DNA of 64,000 nt from Terebella lapidaria (lineage: Eukaryota; Annelida; Polychaeta; Terebellida; Terebellidae). The stretch lies in contig OX424567.1 of assembly GCA_949152475.1 (NCBI GenBank), positions 20,795,402-20,859,401 of the forward strand, written 5' to 3'. Every line of letters starts with the position of its first letter. Position 1 is the stretch's first letter. Of the stretch, positions 46,001-53,839 are shown piece by piece. Both the position numbers and the translations under genes were made by a program. The notes beneath the pieces were generated by a model, which was not told where the DNA came from, did not search any database, and saw nothing but the letters and a program-made list of their open reading frames with translations.

Positions 46001-49000
46001 GAGACCTTGTCTCTAGTATCTCAGTGGGAACGACTCTCCTTGAGGGATGGCCTCTTATACCGGCGCTATGAGCCACCGACCCCACTGCCTCCAATATGGC
46101 AGTTGGTGCTTCCGGCGGAGCTGCGGAAAGAAGTACTCCACCAGTTGCACGACCTCCGGGTGACCGGTCACTTGGGAATCCGGAGGACCGTCCATAGGCT
46201 ACAACAGCGCTTTCATTGGCCTGGTAGCGGCTTGGACGTGCACCGGTGGTGCGCAGCCTGCCCTCGGTGTCAAGCTCGCAAAGGAGTCCCGACTCCTGGC
46301 CGCCACCCCTTAACCACGGTTAAGGCGGGCGCGCCGTTTGATCGGATAGCTCTGGATATACTGGATACCCACCGGGTCACCCCGCGCGGTTTCCGGTACA
46401 TCCTGGTGATATCCGACTATTTTACCAAGTATACCGACGCCTACCCACTGCGCCGCCAGACTGCGGACGAGGTAGCTCGGTTATTGGTGAATAGATGGGT
46501 GGTGTACCATGGGGTACCTAAACAGGTACATTCGGATCAGGGCACGCAATTTGAGAGCAACCTGTTCCGGAACCTAGCACAGATGCTAGGGAGTACCAAG
46601 GTGCGTACCACCCCCTATAGGCCCCAGTCTGATGGCCAGGTCGAACGTTTTAATCGATCGGTCCTCAACATGCTGGCGGCCTTTGTGAATGATCGTGCGA
46701 ATGATTGGGATGACCACCTCCCGTATGTCTTAATGGCGTACAGGTCGTCGGTCCACTCTTCGACCGGAGTTACTCCGCACGCGATGTTGTACGGCCGGGA
46801 GTTAAATTTGCCCGTGGATATTATGTATCCAACTGCGGCAGAGACCGGCGCAGTACCCCAGTGCGGTCCGGAGTACGTGGAGTGGATTCGCCGCGCCCTG
46901 GCGAACGCCCATGATTTCGCGCGCGCGCGCCTGGACAAGTCTGCCCTCCGGCAGAAGCGAGGCTATGACGCCCATGCTAAGGGTAGGCCAGCTTTTGCGG
47001 AAGGCGACAAGGTGCGCTACTATTATCCGCCGCTTAAGCAAGGCAATAAATTTGCTAAGCCGTGGATAGGCCCGTTTACCGTACTGAAACAGGTGACAGA
47101 TGTGGACTACCGGATCCGGAGGGATTCCGATCCGGACAGGGTTCTGGTTGTCCATATCGATAATCTGAAGAAGTACGAGGGCCCGCTTGTCATGGATCCG
47201 CTAATTCAAGATGCGGAACCGGATGATGCTCCCGTATGGGATCCGTCCGGTCAGCATCCGCGGACTCCGGACGAGCGTGTGCGCCGTATGGTGGGCCTCC
47301 CGGACCTCTCTGACCCGTCAGATGATGGGCTGGGTGGCTATCAGCCAGATGACGGCGATCCGCAGGTACCCCCACTCCCTCCAGTACCTGCGGATGACGG
47401 GCGGCCACGCCGGAAACCACGTGCGCCAGCCCGGTATGGGTGGGAATAACCTTCCGCCCATGCGGATGCGTCTGCGGTACCCGTCTATCATACTACGGAC
47501 GGGTTTTAGGTCGTTCCGTGAGAGTCCGCACGACTTACCTCCGCGGGTGGCTACTTTGTGGCCATCTTCGGAGTTGAGGTCCGCGGAGACTTTCATGTCG
47601 TAACGCCGCCGCTCCGCATCCGCCCTCCTGTAGTTTCTAGCGCCAGGGACGTGCGGATGGCCGGTCCGCACCTTGTGGACGGCTGTCCGGCGTAATCCGA
47701 ACAACGGTTACGCTGGCCGGACGAATTTACTGATTCGGCCGGACGCCCCTGGTCCCGGGACAACCTCTTATATGGCCAGACTGAGGTTGGGATTTACGTC
47801 CGCTACGGGAGAAGCGTCTTCCCACGGATTTGGGGAACTGGCTCTGGACGCGGGGATAGTGTCCGCCGATGAGGACTGATGTCCGCGGTTCGTCCGCGTG
47901 ACTCGTCCGGCGTCCGCGGCGCTTTAAGATGACGCACTTCGGTGTAGTTATCCCCCGTGAGCCACTACTGTAATTGCGGTTATAGTAGATTAAGGTTTCT
48001 TACGGCAGGAAACCGACTATCCATTATGATAATGGAGCGGTTGTTAAGTCCGCGTGTGCGGACCAGCCGCGGCAGCGGGTGACGCTCGTTCTCGTCCGGA
48101 TCGTACCTTACAATACGCGGTCCGGCCGGAATGACCGGAACCCCGGCCTCCTTCTAAGAAGGGGGTCGTATATTACATGCGCAACACTTGTGGTGGCTTC
48201 TAATTCCAATTTCATCTTCATTGGATAAGGGCAATACGCCGTACAATGGTAGGCGTCCGGCCTGGACTCCGTCCGCGGGCAGCTCCGGACGTCCGCCGGC
48301 TATTGCTTTCACCATCTTTGGGCGCCTCTAGATTGGGCGCCGGTATGAAGGGTTCGCCCCCTAACCATTGAGGTTATGGACCATGCCGGCTCCGCGTCTA
48401 ATCTATTGGCTCCGCGCTCCGGTAGTCGTTTGAGGAGGCTCTGGGCCGGACCGGGCACCGCTCCGCGGCCGGGCAGTACGTCGGGGTTGCTAGTGGGCGC
48501 TTTGCAAACGCCCATAGGGCGCCCGATTGTCTGTCCGGACGTCATGGGTATGTCCGATCGCCCTGTAAGCGTGCCAGCGGCTATGGGGAGTGATTTTGTT
48601 TATTTTCCATCTCATTTATTATTTATGGGAGGATTATAAGCCACAAGTGTGCGGCATGTCTCTGGAGAATTCTGTTCTTGCTCATTTACTGATACAAAGT
48701 GAGACAAGTATGTGAAATTTCCTTTCCGGTGCAAAAGAGAGTAAGAAATCGGGAGATTTCTGCTTTCGCTAGAGGGGTGTAAGAGATTGCGCTAATTTTG
48801 ACAGTGACGGATTGCTGTGATATTTGAAAAGACTGGAGAATGACAATTTATTGTTGTTTTCGTCTGACATATTCGTACAAGCCACAAGTTAGTGGTTACT
48901 GTCAATTTTATGCCCAATTTCTACCTTGCTTTGGTGATTAGTTTCACGTCATTTACCGCCAGTGCGGAAGCTTTAGCTAATGACTGATTTTAATTACTGT

Positions 49001-51601
49001 AGTTATTTGCGAGGTCCCCCGGGATAGAAATTTATTTTCTACCCGTATACATGGTTTGATTTGGAGTCACCGGAGGGAAATGACTGCCTCCGCATGAGTT
49101 TTGTGGTGTTTGTATGTTGGTACGGCAGTGTGTCAGTGTGACCGGGGACAGAGTTTTGCAGCGACACCGCGTGCATTGCTGCACGTGTAGTATAGCTGTC
49201 ATTTGTTACATGTATATATATGTAAAAATGTCGTACCCGGATTATTTGTTAATCTCCAGATGTGTAGCACATGTGTTTTGTGCCATCCGCATTTCGTCCG
49301 CCGATGCGGCGCTGGATTCCGCGGGATCCGCGTGTCCGGTGTTCGAGATGCGGGTGATTTTGTCAGTTGTAAACTCCCCATGCGGGCCGTGCTGAAGATG
49401 TGCGGGCGGGCGGGCGGCTGCATGAAAGTGCAGACGTCCGTCCATCTGCGTGTCTGTACACAGGCCTGTGCGGGTTGCAGTATACAGATACTGGCAGTCG
49501 ATGCGGCTTGCCGCGTTGGCTTTGATAGCTGTCTGCGACAGCTGTCCGCAGGTGTATGTGTGTCTGCTAGATGTACATATGTCATGCGGGCGTGCCGGAG
49601 TCGATTCCGCGGCTCCGCCCTGCCTCAGACCCGCTCTGCGGATCTGAGGAGCCGGCCGGCAGGGCGGTCGGCAACACTTTGTTAGAGGTACTATCACTTT
49701 TGATCACTCGGTGTGTCGTTTTACAAAATTTCTAAATTTAAAGTCTAACCTTAAAGATATTCCAAAGACTCGACACACCGTCCTTTTATAATGGATGACC
49801 TTTCAAGGTCATCACACGGTTTTGGACCACCTCGGTCAAAATTTTAGCTTGTTTATGAGGATTTATTCAAAATTGCAAAGCGCGTTATAGTTTACTCCAT
49901 AAGTCCGGGGGTAGTTCCCCATTCTTCCAAAAGGGACTCTTAAAGTCCTAGTGTTTGCGCCGTGACTTCCGGGCGTTGCCATCGTGCCTTCTTCCGGCCC
50001 CCGCCATGCGAAGCCTTCGTCGGGTTTCGAGCATTTTGGGCGCGGGCGGAACATGTTGGGGACCAACATTGTAAGAAGGGGGTAATGTGGCGATTTTGCC
50101 CTAAGCACGCGGCAGGTGATTGTAAACATAAAAGCCATTTATGTGGCCTTTCTGTACTTGGCCTTGTTTTGACATGCTCCGTTCGAGCGTGCGTTGCCAC
50201 GGCGACGTATTGTAATTTACGCTCCAGTAAACTATAACAATGGATCGATTTAACCTCGCGTGCGCCCTGCAGTTTCTGGTGTATTATATATACACTGGAA
50301 GCGACTCGTTCGAGGAGATTGTCCAAGATCGAGACTAGGACGCACACGAGGCTCGCCATGAGCTTTGTGTTCCCTGGGTCTGAGTAGTGGGCTCCTAGAG
50401 CCCTGGGGACGATTTCCGTGGGGAGGCCCGGGCTGGGAGAGACGAGTTGCTGACTCGGGGGCCTTCGGCCCTGTGGATCGCCAGCTCTCTCCCTTCCCGG
50501 GACATGTGACAGAGGCTCTGGCCAGCATGTCGGACTGTACGGGGTTCCGTCCCCGAGGCAGACCGCGGCTCGCCAGGCCCCGCCAGTTAACACCGTGGTG
50601 ATGAACCAGTTTCTGAACGGTGTCCGTAGGCCTGGGAGTGTCGGGTGGGCTGTTACCTGGTTACCGTTAATGATGAAGTAGTTACCGTGTCCGCCGCGAC
50701 CTCCGGTGAGCGGCCCTGCCGCGAGGATCCGGAATAGCGGATGCGCGTCCGCAAGGACTCGGATGAGAGAGGACTATCCTCGAGGATCCCGAAGAGCGGA
50801 CGGTAGTCAATAACTTTACAATAGTAAAAACGCTGTGACTATACTAGTAATTGCAGTATGTATGTCTACAGGAATGCAGACTCAAATAAACTTTCCATTC
50901 CCCACAGTGGAATCGAGCTGTGCACTGCTAAGAGGCGACACATGTCTTTTACTACATTTCCTGACGCTTACTTGTAATATCATAGACATAGAAGAGAAAT
51001 CTCTCTCTATGTCTACGATAATATACCTTGGGTTTTTCTATCTGTATACGACAGTTTGTACACACCGGTGCCAGCATGAACCCAGCCCGGTCGCTCGGGC
51101 CAGCGGTTGTTATGAACAGCTGGTCAGACCACTGGATCTACTGGGCGGGACCATTCGCCGGAGCCATCCTCGCCGTTATCATCTACGTGGCCATCTTGGA
51201 CAGGATTGGTGAGCGACAGGACGATTGCGATATAAGTGTGGAAGTCATCGCAATGAAACCCCAAGGTGATAAAACTAAATGTGAACATTTATTTTTGATT
51301 TATAGACACCGCATGCTCACCGTTCCCTCGTTTATTTGTCATGCCATTCTCCCCCCCCCCCCCCCCCGACCCTGCATATCGCCAACAGTTTACCAAACCT
51401 CAAATGACATCTTTCCAACTATTGAACTAGGCAACTATTGAACGTCTGGTCTAGATCTTATATATCGAAAATTTATTGCCTATGGACTGAATTTCAAGAA
51501 ATCCGAACTAACAAATTACTATTAATATAATTTTCTATTCCTTAGGTGATGTGGTGATGGAATCAGGGTTGGGTCATACTAACGGTGGTTATAGGTTATA
51601 A
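32096..51601 (+). CDS. Aquaporin (MIP family channel), five exons
   Basis: Five exons joined by GT-AG introns with matching phases (1, 2, 0, 1) give 257 codons, the usual aquaporin length. The protein is a six-helix membrane channel with two NPA half-helices: HMNPAV at residues 79-83 and [10 protein letters not shown] at 192-201. The segments [12 protein letters not shown] and DHWIYWAGP are typical of classical AQP1/AQP4-type channels. Aligned by eye to human AQP1, the selectivity-filter residues are Met60 (F56), Ile185 (H180), Ala194 (C189) and Arg200 (R195). That differs from the water-specific Phe/His/Cys/Arg set, so the solute is uncertain. Intron 3 is 15.3 kb, inflated by a foldback, a solo LTR and Ty3/Gypsy element 2. 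The interval given includes introns. Confidence 0.93.
33989..34066. repeat. (AT)n microsatellite
   Basis: An uninterrupted AT dinucleotide run of about 78 bp in aquaporin intron 1. Confidence 0.95.
34644..34717 (+). repeat. Perfect 37-bp tandem duplication
   Basis: Two identical adjacent copies beginning TTCCGTCTTCAATTTCTTCG. The lack of differences suggests a very recent event. Confidence 0.9.
35312..35372 (+). CDS. Aquaporin exon 2
   Basis: A 61-base exon encoding helix 3 ([17 protein letters not shown]...). It lies between TTTTCAG and GTAAGC and ends in phase 2. Too short to stand out as a free ORF, but phase and sequence fit the family exactly. Confidence 0.92.
35515..35725 (+). CDS. 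Aquaporin exon 3
   Basis: Residues 118-188: loop C, helix 4 ([17 protein letters not shown]) and helix 5 ([13 protein letters not shown]). The acceptor is CATGCAG, the donor GTAAGG, and the exon ends in phase 0. Intron 2 before it is only 142 bp. Confidence 0.93.
35750..35865 (+). repeat. Imperfect tandem duplication, about 63 bp
   Basis: Two diverged copies (around 35750-35800 and 35813-35863) sharing TCGGTGTTC and ACGAAACGC/ACAAAACAC-type blocks, just inside intron 3. Confidence 0.5.
36135..38025. mobile_element. Foldback element of TTGAATATTCAA units
   Basis: The outer ends are exact inverted copies: GTACGGCAGCCTATTAGGGC... at 36135 and its reverse complement ending at 38025. Inside, about 45 copies or variants of the self-complementary TTGAATATTCAA stand about 20 bp apart in arrays at 36176-36300, 36360-36631, 36976-37290 and 37717-37990. 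A non-array segment (36628-36945) reappears inverted at about 37400-37710, so the two halves can pair over several hundred bases. The left end is duplicated with about a 183-bp shift. A further copy of the end at 36947 shows internal nesting. No transposase, and superfamily unassigned. Confidence 0.85.
38026..39320. other. Intron 3 segment without genes
   Basis: Contains a perfect short hairpin, GTACGGCG-GGA-CGCCGTAC, near 38314 and dispersed repeat C (38565-38715). No exon-like sequence recognised. Confidence 0.4.
38565..38715 (-). repeat. Dispersed repeat C, copy 2
   Basis: Inverted partner of 10838-10985. Confidence 0.6.
39321..39840 (-). mobile_element. Probable solo LTR
   Basis: About 520 bp with inverted termini. 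On the minus strand it begins TGTAACGGC and ends GGCCACTACA. AATAAA followed by TTGCTTATTGAG lies about 45 bases before the minus-strand 3' end, an R-U5-like arrangement. No matching target duplication: the left flank is an AT microsatellite that may have changed. A fossil with no internal region. Confidence 0.45.
40078..40812 (+). repeat. 5' LTR of element 2 (735 bp)
   Basis: Begins TGTGGCGATT and ends AACTTTACA, with the same length and apparent sequence as 50086-50820. Confidence 0.95.
40814..40831 (+). promoter_or_regulatory. Primer-binding site of element 2, tRNA-His type
   Basis: TGGTGCCGTGACCAGGAT starts just inside the 5' LTR, identical to the site in element 1. Confidence 0.75.
40926..43142 (+). 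CDS. gag: Gag polyprotein of element 2
   Basis: The first ATG in frame is at 40926, giving 738 codons. The start is basic and acidic ([17 protein letters not shown]), followed by a Pro/Ser/Ala-rich disordered region. A capsid-like helical domain ([20 protein letters not shown] through [14 protein letters not shown]) follows. A CCHC zinc knuckle, [14 protein letters not shown], lies near the C terminus. The last 289 bases overlap the pol frame. Confidence 0.92.
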   Translation: MTRAKEKAKDKADESKGRDKGGSVADHTRSRDSPRETSPDDSGGRKERAETSVDKTPSAETTPASLAPSSDVESGPAGPQQELPSRPDLDVLGAVGGAGNGSTPRPPAPRTDPWQSAPFHKTPSSVRNRAPMHAGPSGRADQSYQMPHPAGWAPSRASGMGSGRSAPGSVVDQLTDALGELAPLGRYDRARSPHQGRSDRRNRSPSPLSQGNSGPLTERERWLISEALVLFKRNQLHSSVDPSVTLSPGMSGPVAPPQVLPSPQAPVAPAMGPAPAPRLGGTTLATASTVPTVGAQAAWSTYPGTYSVSDGQWQQAASAPSFAAPSGAYPVGSMGAPPAPSQSGFSAGMIPAANVSFPAPMSAASMFAPADSAAGVGSARNLPQYTDDPGAGTARRARNKRDDGPDHSSWRKRFNGDNADLEDYLLQVWRTAVYEGWSQPEAGHVLAGSLEGKALRVMPCLPVGTVTFGEVARQLRLLFPPTTNRRQSEREFKARIRQPTESVTDYAYGLRILGRKAFPDMDSRRFETMLIDQFIDGQPYHLAYGLATHEKRSMEEAIDSALALEMAVRPRQLPPASAPAPAVPAQVATPPPVKASQVTPWQDPVVREPAREPTQQWVSAPAPSTGAPAPAAPVAAPHSPSDECDIEEYDLGAAQMIAHCAGLEAPGAAECCAFTSGPAQNRPCYFCGKQGHFWLKCPELLERLRSRGYQGALPGPQRRNSFRSGPPGQQNRNPRQGN
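42854..47449 (+). CDS. pol: Pol polyprotein of element 2
   Basis: An open frame of 1531 codons in the -1 frame relative to gag, with no ATG at its edge, consistent with the frameshifting many Gypsy elements use. In order: protease FLIDSGSE near 189-196; reverse transcriptase with [10 protein letters not shown] and YIDD at 625-628; RNase H beginning FILDTDAS; integrase zinc domain (HLGIRR, then CAACPRC); core motifs [17 protein letters not shown] and [10 protein letters not shown]; a GPF-type module ([12 protein letters not shown]); and an acidic/Pro-rich tail. The close similarity to element 1 pol shows common descent. Confidence 0.95.
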   Translation: MRHRGIRPRRRADDCALRRARSSGSRRMLRVHLRTSSEPSLLLLRKAGTLLAEVSGVVGTPAVARIPGSSPWPATEEFLPVWSSGTAESEPAAGKLDPDVVATNTASGDSCSVANDAAPPADEQDGPQVDMTSPEVVLGDQSSSSAAEADGEDSVDEPSACERYRPTCALVRDPCWYLPLSFGREPVRFLIDSGSEVTLVAAGTFRKEPALRNLELRDPGPYKLYGAGDNRIRIHGIIDLPITLGDKVYLTEAIVADIGAAGIIGMNFLRVHRVIANFSAGEFRMGEDTHFLFRSGPMHSFQMRTSRTVVVPPMSEMIIETRPRRPRMPLDGRPCIVQPVSSFAAGTGLVLGGALVMSNPRAMPILVVNPTDAPIVLKRGCIAATAIPAASSRVIPDDPVCRAACAAAAAGDDPFTLPDHLESRVPKDRLDEEQRQALRRLLRQYADVFMGPDGAVGKTDVAKHRIDLVDERPLKQRLRRAAIVHQEVIDQEVQKMLDLDIIEPSDSPWASPVVMVKKKDGSWRFCVDYRKLNDATRKDSYPLPHIEDTFDALAGSHYFCALDLASGYWQVEMEESDRAKTAFVTKNGLYQFKVMPFGLCNAPATFERLMEMVLKGFLWKRCMVYIDDVVVYGRSFEETLTNLQMVLHRIRGAGLKLKPSKCELFAQEILYLGFMVTGTGVRPDPAKVAAVQKWPPPCNVADVRSFLGFASYHRRFIRGFAEIARPLTILTEKGADFVWSAEQANAFSGLRQALVVAPVLRHPRPDCEFILDTDASNFALGGVLSQIVDGQERVVAYASVALSRSQMNYCTTHRELLAVVTMTKRFRHYLLGRHFRLRTDHSSLRWLLNYSEADGLVARWLVKLQEYDMQIEHRAGKLHGNADGLSRCHKCKNPGCAGMAPFQQAADSSSDSELDVPGRPQAAAPSNNTAAGASRAHLRARTRRYRRGRPAYEAEVRLSSSESSSSPAVYSSWVPSSSGESEYERSLPPVVMAAAAQPDATDEEPNYLGGYSPAQIAAAQRADRALAPVITALEAGQKPSKDERKTYREETLSLVSQWERLSLRDGLLYRRYEPPTPLPPIWQLVLPAELRKEVLHQLHDLRVTGHLGIRRTVHRLQQRFHWPGSGLDVHRWCAACPRCQARKGVPTPGRHPLTTVKAGAPFDRIALDILDTHRVTPRGFRYILVISDYFTKYTDAYPLRRQTADEVARLLVNRWVVYHGVPKQVHSDQGTQFESNLFRNLAQMLGSTKVRTTPYRPQSDGQVERFNRSVLNMLAAFVNDRANDWDDHLPYVLMAYRSSVHSSTGVTPHAMLYGRELNLPVDIMYPTAAETGAVPQCGPEYVEWIRRALANAHDFARARLDKSALRQKRGYDAHAKGRPAFAEGDKVRYYYPPLKQGNKFAKPWIGPFTVLKQVTDVDYRIRRDSDPDRVLVVHIDNLKKYEGPLVMDPLIQDAEPDDAPVWDPSGQHPRTPDERVRRMVGLPDLSDPSDDGLGGYQPDDGDPQVPPLPPVPADDGRPRRKPRAPARYGWE
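47450..50072 (+). other. Long 3' non-coding region of element 2
   Basis: About 2.6 kb after the pol stop with no substantial ORF, dense in TCCG-type words up to about 49700. Near the end it can form hairpins: CGGTGTGTCG (about 49710) with CGACACACCG (about 49774), and GATGACCTT-TC-AAGGTCATC (about 49794-49813). It may be decayed extra coding sequence or RNA packaging/export structure; undecided. Confidence 0.6.
50073..50085 (+). promoter_or_regulatory. Polypurine tract of element 2
   Basis: AAGAAGGGGGTAA abuts the 3' LTR, resembling the GAAGGGGTGTTA tract of element 1. Confidence 0.7.
50086..50820 (+). repeat. 3' LTR of element 2 (735 bp)
   Basis: Matches 40078-40812 by eye. It ends 234 bases before aquaporin exon 4, in sense orientation. 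Confidence 0.95.
51055..51208 (+). CDS. Aquaporin exon 4
   Basis: Residues 189-239 plus one base: second NPA loop ([14 protein letters not shown]) and helix 6 ([18 protein letters not shown]). The acceptor is TATACGACAG after a pyrimidine-rich stretch, the donor G|GTGAGC, and the exon ends in phase 1. Confidence 0.93.
51546..51601 (+). CDS. Aquaporin exon 5 (C-terminal tail)
   Basis: The acceptor TTCCTTAG is followed by 53 coding bases and TAA, completing a short cytoplasmic tail ([17 protein letters not shown]). It is joined in phase after a 337-bp intron containing a poly(C) run. The sequence is not conserved across the family, so this exon rests on phase and splice signals. Read-through of the exon 4 donor would give a different tail. 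Confidence 0.7.
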
Positions 51602-53000
51602 AAGTGAGTATATTTATGCACCCCACAGAACGTACCGAATGAAAAACAAAGTTCTGAATAGGACAAGGGACACCAGCTCACCGTCCTTATGGATCAAGGC
51701 TATTTAATCTATCTTGAGTTGAGGACATCAATATTGCAAGTCATGTTGATGTTTTACTTGCCCGTGGCGTTTGATTAATCGACACACCAGATTTTACTCG
51801 TCATTCAAAGTAGCTCAAGGACAGATTCGAGTTTGCTAAAAAGATGTTTACACCTCCTATTATATAGGCTATATATCCAGAAATAATTTGAACGTCAGAA
51901 TTTCATATTCAAGATATAAACTGTACATATTTTGTTACGGATTCAAAGTGTTATGCACTGAATGAAATCTTGCGATTACGTGATAACCTACCATCTTTTT
52001 CAGTGTGAGTCCAATGCTTCATCGCGGTCCACACATCTTCCTCGCATATGCCATATGGGAGAATTCTACTCCGTTACCAGTGATGTCACCGTGGATGGTT
52101 CTATATGTATATTCACATCGTACATATGTTTCTACATCATGCATTTGTGAATGTGTACATGGGCAAAACTATGCTGTCACTTGTACTACTATGTCGTAAC
52201 AGCTTTCCATAAGAAGCCGTTGGGGGAAACAATTAAACCTAATTTTATCTGTAATCCAACTTGCTAGATATATGTTCATTTTGCATTGTTAACGAGATAA
52301 TGCAGTTGAACACGGTTCAAATGTTGTTGACAAGGTGACGGTTTTCATTGTATAACCTATACGGTTGATTTGTCATGTATTTAATTGATTTTTATTGTAT
52401 TTAATTGTTTGTTCTTTTATTTCTTGTCAAGACACAGTATTGAGATAGATACAACACAAATCTCTGACAGGGAGCATACCACAATATGGACCACATGCAT
52501 CCACTATCCTTTATTTATTATTTTTATTTCAACGGCAAATACACATTTAAATGGTAATAGATTGAGCTAAAATATACAAATTTCAACAAATCGTGAATTG
52601 GGCGAAGTGATTACACTTATGACATAATACAATGATAATGTAAAACTAGACAAAAATGCACAGAAAATACCCACACGAGATAAGAGGTTTTGTAATGACA
52701 GTTGGGTATACATTTAAAAATGACAAGAAGAACGCTGACTACGTTACAACTTGAATACTGAAGAATAATTAAGTATTCATAATGTGTGTATACAATTACA
52801 ATTGAGACACATGATCAATACGTATAACAGCATGGGAGGGATGGGCGGGATAAAAATTCAAAGCAGTTGGTGCAGCCGAGCAGGTAATCTGACACAATAC
52901 AAAAAAGGACCCAGCTTTATAACCGATAATGGCCCAAGTACCGTACACTGCTCCTTAATACTACTCGTCCACTGAAAACATACCATTTAATCCGTCTCGC
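51602..53000. other. Downstream of aquaporin, no gene recognised
   Basis: Probably includes the aquaporin 3' untranslated region. An ATTAAA at 52232-52237 is a weak candidate poly(A) signal. No other feature supported. Confidence 0.3.
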
Positions 53001-53016
53001 ACCTTTTTAATCCTTA

Positions 53017-53259
53017 TTGAATATAGAGGAAGGCACAGGATATGATACTTGGGCCCCGATAATTACTCACAGACTGAACTCACTGCTGGGACGCCCGGTG
53101 TACAAACGGGCTATGAGAGTAGATGTGGAGAGAATTATATACCTAGCAACTGAGCACACTATTAGGATGTTGGATTTATTGAGACAAACAACGAGAAACA
53201 ACCGCGGGCGGGAAAACAACAATAACCATTCAATCAATACAACTTTGTATTACACATAA
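53017..53259 (+). CDS. Possible coding fragment, unknown protein
   Basis: An open frame with protein-like content (GYDTWAPIITHRLNSLLG, VERIIYLATEHTIRMLDLL) ending in an Asn-rich tail and a stop. There is no ATG at the start. A TTGAATATAG just upstream could be a splice acceptor, making it a terminal exon, or it may be a transposon-ORF relic. No family recognised. Confidence 0.25.
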   Translation: MNIEEGTGYDTWAPIITHRLNSLLGRPVYKRAMRVDVERIIYLATEHTIRMLDLLRQTTRNNRGRENNNNHSINTTLYYT

Positions 53260-53284
53260 TTTTTGTTCAGAAAACATAAAAATC

Positions 53285-53500
53285 AATGGACCAAATGGGA
53301 AATCATATTCTGGGGGTATAATGGTGACTCGATGAACTTTAAAAGGCAAAACGGCCTTTCTTCGAAAAAAAAAACGATGATTATTTGTCTTTGGTAGCCA
53401 TTTTCTCAAAATCTATTCAGATTGGGTTTTTTTTTTCAAAACCCCGCATAAGGTTCGCCTCATACGTACTTTTGTGACTTGTATAAGTCTCTGCCTTTGA
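53285..53500. repeat. Relative of the 59.5-63.9 kb palindromic element
   Basis: Aligns with the reverse complement of about 62690-62850. Shared blocks include AAATGGGAAATCATAT, TTTGTCTTTGG and GCCATTTTCTCAAAATCTAT. A diverged fragment. Confidence 0.5.
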
Positions 53501-53806
53501 ATAGACATATCAACAAGTCTGATATGTTGCCCCCAAAGATCCAAAAAGACTTGAAGAGCACAAATTGCCCTATCATACGAAAAAGCTTTTACATAGGGCT
53601 TAGGTTCGTATTATAAGCATGTATCAGGTCATACATGGCACATCCTGGGAACTCGTGCTTGACTGGGAATGTGTATTTGCCTCTAGACCAGCCCAAGCGA
53701 CGCCGAGCGCATCCAAAATGGCCCACATTGGTGCTCGGGACGAAAACAAACAAATCAATTGTCTTTTTGTATTCACTGAGATACACGAGAGGACCCAAAT
53801 TATATA

Positions 53807-53836
53807 CAGTGGGGTCCAAAAGTCTTAGACCACATT
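53807..53836 (+). mobile_element. Tc1/mariner-type terminal inverted repeat remnant
   Basis: CAGTGGGGTCCAAAAGTCTT preceded by TA matches the well-known ends of Tc1-like transposons. No opposite end or transposase was found within the window, so only one end remains. Confidence 0.6.
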
Positions 53837-53839
53837 GAG

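Larger units (their letters stand above)
40078..50820 (+). mobile_element. Ty3/Gypsy LTR retrotransposon 2, in aquaporin intron 3
   Basis: A 10.7-kb element: LTR (40078-40812), tRNA-His-type primer site, gag, pol, a 2.6-kb non-coding stretch, polypurine tract and LTR (50086-50820). The 4-bp target duplication ATAG is at 40074-40077 and 50821-50824. The LTRs agree by eye over their full 735 bp and both ORFs are open, so it looks whole and recent. It lies in sense orientation within the aquaporin gene, its 3' end 234 bp before exon 4. It is related to element 1 in pol and primer site but has unrelated LTRs and no ORF3. Confidence 0.95.

Noticed and set aside
47211-47704. Two ORFs of about 130 codons around the pol stop
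   Set aside because: They overlap the pol C terminus and each other on opposite strands, with no domain content and no ORF beyond.
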